64,000 bases of DNA from Gaoshiqia hydrogeniformans (GTDB taxonomy: Bacteria > Bacteroidota > Bacteroidia > Bacteroidales > Prolixibacteraceae): NCBI RefSeq assembly GCF_049347105.1, contig NZ_CP186334.1:2790001-2854000 (forward strand). Reading direction: 5' to 3'. The notes under the pieces were generated by a model. The model made no database searches. It saw nothing but the letters and a program-made list of their open reading frames with translations, and had not been told where the DNA came from. The translations under genes were made by a program, and so were the position numbers. Positions 60,087 through 64,000 of this stretch are shown in pieces (position 1 is the stretch's first letter; every line of letters begins with the position of its first letter).

Positions 60087-60722
60087 ATGAACAGTTTTTT
60101 GCCCGACCATATTGCCCGTTTACTGCAATCCGGCCTGCCGGGAGAACAGTCTCACCTGAAGATGGTACCTCCGGGGAGAAGCTTGTATACTGCGGCAGAA
60201 GACAGGAAGCGGGTAAAACTCAGCAGTGTGCTGATCCTGCTGTTTCCGGTGGCCGGCGAAATTTACACTTGTTTTGTGAAGCGGAGCGCGGGCTTAAAAT
60301 ATCATCCGGGTCAGGTTAGCCTGCCCGGCGGACAGGTAGAAGAGGGCGAAAGCGCCGAGATGGCAGCTTTGCGTGAAACACAGGAGGAAATAGGGGTTTC
60401 TGCCCGCGATATCCGGGTTTTGGGGCGCCTGTCCGAGTTGTTTGTACAGGTAAGTTCTTACACGGTATATCCCTTTGTGGGTTGGCTGGATGAGCAACCC
60501 GAGTTTGTTTTAAACCGGGATGAAGCGGAAAAGCTGATTTTATTTCCCGTGCAGCGGTTCCTGGAACGCCGCGAAATCGGGTATATGGAACTGGAAACCA
60601 GTACCGGTTTGCTTGAAGTCCCTTATTACCCCTGCGACGGCGAAATCATTTGGGGGGCAACGGCGATGATCCTGACGGAATTCCTTGATCTACTGGGCAA
60701 ACCCAAGCTTATTCCCCGATGA
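60087..60722 (+). CDS. Nudix hydrolase, CoA pyrophosphatase type
   Basis: 211 aa. The Nudix box is GQVEEGESAEMAALRETQEEIG, with LPGGQ before it; KYHPGQVSLPGG resembles the CoA-specific UPF0035 signature, so cleavage of CoA or a derivative is likely. Its 3' end overlaps that of the convergent mltF gene by 14 bp. Confidence 0.88.
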   Translation: MNSFLPDHIARLLQSGLPGEQSHLKMVPPGRSLYTAAEDRKRVKLSSVLILLFPVAGEIYTCFVKRSAGLKYHPGQVSLPGGQVEEGESAEMAALRETQEEIGVSARDIRVLGRLSELFVQVSSYTVYPFVGWLDEQPEFVLNRDEAEKLILFPVQRFLERREIGYMELETSTGLLEVPYYPCDGEIIWGATAMILTEFLDLLGKPKLIPR

Positions 60723-62145
60723 TATTCCGGTAATGCCGGTAGGTGGCTAACACGTTGTTGACGTAATTGAACGGTTCCTCGCCCCGGCAATAGCCCCACC
60801 TTACGACCGGGTCGCGGTAATATTTGGCAATGGATTTACTTAGTAAAAAGTAATCGACATTATCGGTCCAGACAATCGGTATCCGGTCGTACTTCTCGGC
60901 CAGCCGCTGCGCATCTTTTACATGTCCAAGGCCCACGTTGTAGGCGGCCAGCACAAACTTTACGCGCTCAGTCGAATCGGGAATATCCTGTTTGAAGTTG
61001 TCGTCGAGCCATTTGATCAGTTTTGTTCCTACCGCGATGTTGTTTTTTGGCTCATCAAAGTTGTAAATATTGAACAGGTCGGCCGATTCGGGCAACACCT
61101 GCATCAATCCGTAAGCGCCGGCCCAGGAAATTGCTTCCGAGTCGAAGCGGGATTCCTGGTAAATAATAGCCGCAACAAAACGCCAGTCCAAACCGATTTT
61201 GGCGCTTTCTGCTTTAATCAGGTCATCGTAGGGCGATATTTTTCCGCCGGTCAGCGAATGGTAGTCGCTGTTGGCCATCACGCTGGAACGGCTGTTTTCG
61301 AAATATTTTTTGTAAAGGACCAGGTAGGTTGGCGAGGCTTTGATATCGAGGATCCAACTGTTGATGTAACTCAGCCATTCCGGCGAATCGTTTCTTACGG
61401 CCCAGGCAATATTTTGAGGAAAACTAACCGGCGTTTCAATATCCAGGTTCGGATAAAAAGATTGATTGACCCGGGCGACATTTTCATCACAAACGGTGTA
61501 GTCGATTTCACCTTTGGCAACCATCGATACCAACTGTTCCACTCCGTAGATGCTGTCCTGAACGATTTCTATTTCGGCTCCAATTTCGTCGGAAAGGTTG
61601 ACCAACCTCCGGTAGTAAGCGGTATTTTTTTGAACATGGATCCGTTTTCCGGCCAAATGCAGCTGGCTTCTGATCAGCGAATCTTCGATGGCATGGGGAG
61701 GCATCTCCCGCCATTTTTTCGGTTTCCGTTGTACCAGCACCTGCCGGGTTTGTTCCAAGGGGATGGTAAAATCAATCAGGTCATTTCTTTTTCTCGTGAT
61801 GGTCAGGTTCTTAGCTACCAGGTCGTATTGTTTCCGGTTCAGTCCTTCAAATGTTTCTTCCAGGTCATTACTCACCGAAATTTCGAGCTTAACCCCCATG
61901 TCTTTAGCCAATTTTTGCAGTAGTTCGTACTTGAACCCCATTGGCTTTCCTTTGTAAATAAAGTAGTTGGTAGAGTTGTAATCGACAACGACCCGCAGTT
62001 TGCCGGATTTCATGATCCGGGTGACTTCGGTTTCCCTTTCTACGTTTGCCTGACCTGAGATTGTTTTTTCTTTGTTGGAACAAGACCAACCGGCTAACAG
62101 CAGAACAACAATCATCAGGGAAAGGTGTATGTTTATTTTTCCCAT
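60709..62145 (-). CDS. mltF: Membrane-bound lytic transglycosylase F (MltF-like)
   Basis: 478 aa. A lipoprotein signal (LLLAGWSC) is followed by a solute-binding-like domain (about 45-290; STNYFIYKGKPMGFKYELL). The SLT domain comes next: IIYQESRFDSEAISWAGAYGLMQVLPES with the catalytic Glu, then AYNVGLGHVKDA. This two-domain layout is typical of MltF. The ATG at 62145 is chosen; the longer frame upstream is inside the next gene. With the MltD-like protein it is the second murein lytic enzyme in the window. Confidence 0.94.
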   Translation of the reverse strand: MGKINIHLSLMIVVLLLAGWSCSNKEKTISGQANVERETEVTRIMKSGKLRVVVDYNSTNYFIYKGKPMGFKYELLQKLAKDMGVKLEISVSNDLEETFEGLNRKQYDLVAKNLTITRKRNDLIDFTIPLEQTRQVLVQRKPKKWREMPPHAIEDSLIRSQLHLAGKRIHVQKNTAYYRRLVNLSDEIGAEIEIVQDSIYGVEQLVSMVAKGEIDYTVCDENVARVNQSFYPNLDIETPVSFPQNIAWAVRNDSPEWLSYINSWILDIKASPTYLVLYKKYFENSRSSVMANSDYHSLTGGKISPYDDLIKAESAKIGLDWRFVAAIIYQESRFDSEAISWAGAYGLMQVLPESADLFNIYNFDEPKNNIAVGTKLIKWLDDNFKQDIPDSTERVKFVLAAYNVGLGHVKDAQRLAEKYDRIPIVWTDNVDYFLLSKSIAKYYRDPVVRWGYCRGEEPFNYVNNVLATYRHYRNIIGE

Positions 62146-62165
62146 TAAAAATGAATTAGCGCGAA

Positions 62166-64000
62166 CTAATCGTAAAATGACCAGGCGATGCCAAGACGGA
62201 ATGTTCGTCGGTACAAGGGATAATCCGGCGCTGTCCAATAATTTCCCTCCATTAAGCCGGAAGCCGCATTCAGTAACTGAAAGAACGCCCGTGTCCGTTT
62301 TAATTTTAAGTTGGCATGCAGGTCAACGAAGGGGAAGTTACCAATTTTTTGTTGATTCTGCCAATAAAAACGTCCTGTGGCCGGATCAAAGGCATCGGCA
62401 TAATACAAACTGTGGTACCGGACATCAAAGCCCAGGTTGGTATAAAGCACTTTCGAGATGACCGTTTTGAAATTGAAACTCAGGTATCCGGTCAGTTCGG
62501 GTAAATGCAGATAATCTTCCTGGCTGCTGGTCTGCCAGAGCAAGTGGGTGCGAAGGAGCCAGTGCTTCGATTCAAAATCTTTACGGACATAGGCCGACAA
62601 AACGAGTAGTTCTGAACCGCCTTGGTTCGGGAGGGCGTCCTGGTCGTTATAAATGTAGTTGCTGATCAGCGAGTGGTTGGCGCCCAGTTCGAGCTTGTAC
62701 TTTTGCGACCTGATCTGCCCGCGTATGGTAAGCTCATTGATGTTGCTGAAACGGTTATCCCACTCGTAATTGTTCGAGCGGTAATGCTGCTGAAAGTAAT
62801 CAGGAACAAGGCTGTTGATTTCGCCGGACAAGTACAGGCTGGTGGTGTCGCTTCCAATCTTCAGGGGCTTGTAGATAAAGCCGCTCAGTTCGGTTTGTCC
62901 CGACCGGTATCCGGTGAGGTACATTTTACCCTGGGCGTTCCAGCGCCAGAATTTTCCTTCATCCCGGGATATGCCGCCTCCTATAAACGTGTTATGCAGA
63001 TTTTCCTTCGACAGGTATAAACTGTCGGCATCAAGCATTTTCACGGTAATCAGGTCGTTCCCGATGTAGGCCCTTTGGGTGAAGGTGAATTTGCGCTCGG
63101 GCGCTTCGTAAAACTTCAGCTGAAAAACATTGGTCAGCCGGTTGTAAATTGTGGTATCGCTTGTAGCCGTTTCGTCGCGGTATACATTTTTATACACGTC
63201 GGCGTTGTGCGGGTCGCTGTCCAGGTACCGTCGTTGGTTGGTCGAGTATTCAAATTGATGGATGAAGCCGGTAATGGGGCGAAACGAATCGTACAGGTAA
63301 CCATCTTCCGTTTCTTTTTCCTCTGTTTTTCCTAATTTATATTCGTTGGTAAATGCCACGATGTTATTTTTTACCGACGAAGCGGCATTCAGCAGGTTCA
63401 CCAGGTAAGTTTCAGTTTCTTCGTACTCATTCAGGTCTTGTCCCGGAGTCAGACCGCCGTTCTCCTGCGATTCGTACCGGTTGAAGATCACGTGAAAATG
63501 AGAATTGAATTTGTCTGACAGATAAGTGGTATTGATGCCAATATTGTGAAACTTGGCTTCCTGATTCTGGTAGTGCCCGGTTGATTTACTCTGGTCGTAA
63601 AATAAGGTGAAATTAAAATCTTTGTTCACGTTTTGGCTGTGCAGCACATTAAACCGGGTTTCATTCCGCGAATTCCGGTTCTCACTTTGGGTATAATCGA
63701 GTAAGGTATACGGCGTTGTGGTGTTGAAAAATTTAATGGTGGCGGGAAACTTGGCGTAAGCGTCGTATGAGCGGTAAAAATAGAAATCAGAAACCGGTTT
63801 ACGGTTGAAAAAGTCGTTCGACTGGTAGGCACCGCCGGTATTCCCGGTGAAGGTATTGCTGATACTGCGCTGAAAAACCGGGTTGTACACGTGAAAGAAA
63901 TTCAGGGTGGTGTCAAACTCGGCTTCTTCAATATTTGCCCCGTAATTCGAAAGCTGCCAGTTACGGATAAACGACGGGACTTGTTTTTTCTTCGGCTCGT
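62166..64000 (-). CDS. Putative porin, large beta-barrel protein (5' end missing)
   Basis: The frame stays open to the window edge, giving at least 611 residues and lacking its start. Alternating strands run throughout and the C-terminus is FRLGIAWSFYD. The N-terminal part seen contains FIRNWQLSNYGANIEEAEFDTTLNFFHVYNPV, which resembles the opening of Bacteroidota 'putative porin' proteins. A GTG at 63890 is an internal codon, not the start. The gene ends 21 bp before the mltF ATG, so mltF may be co-transcribed. Confidence 0.82.
   Translation of the reverse strand, partial: EPKKKQVPSFIRNWQLSNYGANIEEAEFDTTLNFFHVYNPVFQRSISNTFTGNTGGAYQSNDFFNRKPVSDFYFYRSYDAYAKFPATIKFFNTTTPYTLLDYTQSENRNSRNETRFNVLHSQNVNKDFNFTLFYDQSKSTGHYQNQEAKFHNIGINTTYLSDKFNSHFHVIFNRYESQENGGLTPGQDLNEYEETETYLVNLLNAASSVKNNIVAFTNEYKLGKTEEKETEDGYLYDSFRPITGFIHQFEYSTNQRRYLDSDPHNADVYKNVYRDETATSDTTIYNRLTNVFQLKFYEAPERKFTFTQRAYIGNDLITVKMLDADSLYLSKENLHNTFIGGGISRDEGKFWRWNAQGKMYLTGYRSGQTELSGFIYKPLKIGSDTTSLYLSGEINSLVPDYFQQHYRSNNYEWDNRFSNINELTIRGQIRSQKYKLELGANHSLISNYIYNDQDALPNQGGSELLVLSAYVRKDFESKHWLLRTHLLWQTSSQEDYLHLPELTGYLSFNFKTVISKVLYTNLGFDVRYHSLYYADAFDPATGRFYWQNQQKIGNFPFVDLHANLKLKRTRAFFQLLNAASGLMEGNYWTAPDYPLYRRTFRLGIAWSFYD

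Noticed and set aside
60922..61923. 333-codon open frame on the plus strand inside mltF
   Set aside because: It is antisense to a gene with complete transglycosylase motifs; its protein has no recognisable domain and a composition typical of a shadow frame.
1..64000. CRISPR array, rRNA operon or prophage
   Set aside because: No regularly spaced repeats, rRNA sequence or phage structural genes were found on either strand.

Overview
The window reads as a chromosomal segment of a member of the Bacteroidota. The signs are PorP/SprF-type barrel proteins of the type IX secretion apparatus, a large barrel protein of the Bacteroidota putative-porin kind, the purH-mreB-mreC-mreD-PBP2-rodA cell-shape cluster, many lipoproteins, and recurring TAnnTTTG boxes (the Bacteroidota -7 element) in front of transcription units. 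A family within Bacteroidales or Marinilabiliales is possible but not proven. Most of the window is housekeeping sequence. No rRNA, CRISPR array or prophage was seen. There is one tRNA gene and one complete insertion sequence.

Layout. 1-2.4 kb: tail of a barrel protein, a LysM lytic transglycosylase and an exported-looking methyltransferase. 2.4-9.7 kb (minus): rodA, PBP2, mreD, mreC, mreB and purH. 10-12.7 kb: a MacB-like permease and a FetAB-type ABC exporter. 12.7-18 kb (minus): clpX, clpP, trigger factor, tRNA-Leu, lptB and tatC. 18.2-21.8 kb: recQ and a DEAD-box helicase. 22.2-26.1 kb (minus): nikR-like, larE, larC, larB and a UreH-type nickel permease, forming a nickel-pincer-nucleotide cofactor operon without larA. 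26.3-28.2 kb: yhhQ, queC and queF behind a well-matched preQ1-I riboswitch. 28.3-30.4 kb: an IS5-family element with intact ends, and an AT-rich orphan DUF1016 nuclease. 30.5-35.4 kb: DUF1287 and DUF4349 proteins, then a minus-strand run lipA-lipB-mutarotase-methyltransferase-YqgV-like. 35.5-38.9 kb: TPR protein, EamA transporter and ruvC. 39-44 kb: HIT, greA, small unknown proteins, ahcY and ribF. 44-51 kb: thioredoxin-fold lipoprotein, lpxH, KAS III, a second RhlE-like helicase, ung and rmuC. 51-53 kb: tandem PorP/SprF pair. 53-57.5 kb (minus): rsmA-mgtE-retropepsin-rimK-aspartoacylase-like. 57.6-64 kb: flippase-like membrane protein, LolC/E-like permease, Nudix hydrolase, mltF and a truncated porin.

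How the genes fit together. The shape cluster, the two lytic transglycosylases and PBP2 build and remodel peptidoglycan. LptB, LpxH, the LolC/E-like permease and the barrel proteins serve the outer membrane. Trigger factor, ClpP and ClpX handle nascent and damaged proteins. The Lar genes plus permease form a self-contained unit for nickel uptake and cofactor assembly, whose client enzyme must lie elsewhere. YhhQ, QueC and QueF supply the queuosine precursor preQ1 under apparent feedback by a riboswitch touching the yhhQ start codon.

The most notable signals are: the preQ1-I riboswitch; a NikR-family regulator in which all four canonical nickel ligands are replaced, next to Lar genes and with a 21-bp-spaced direct repeat over its own promoter; a terminator hairpin inside the greA leader, like the GraL arrangement of E. 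coli; the mosaic PorP/SprF duplication; and a RimK/retropepsin/aspartoacylase-like trio. All calls come from reading the sequence, without database searches.
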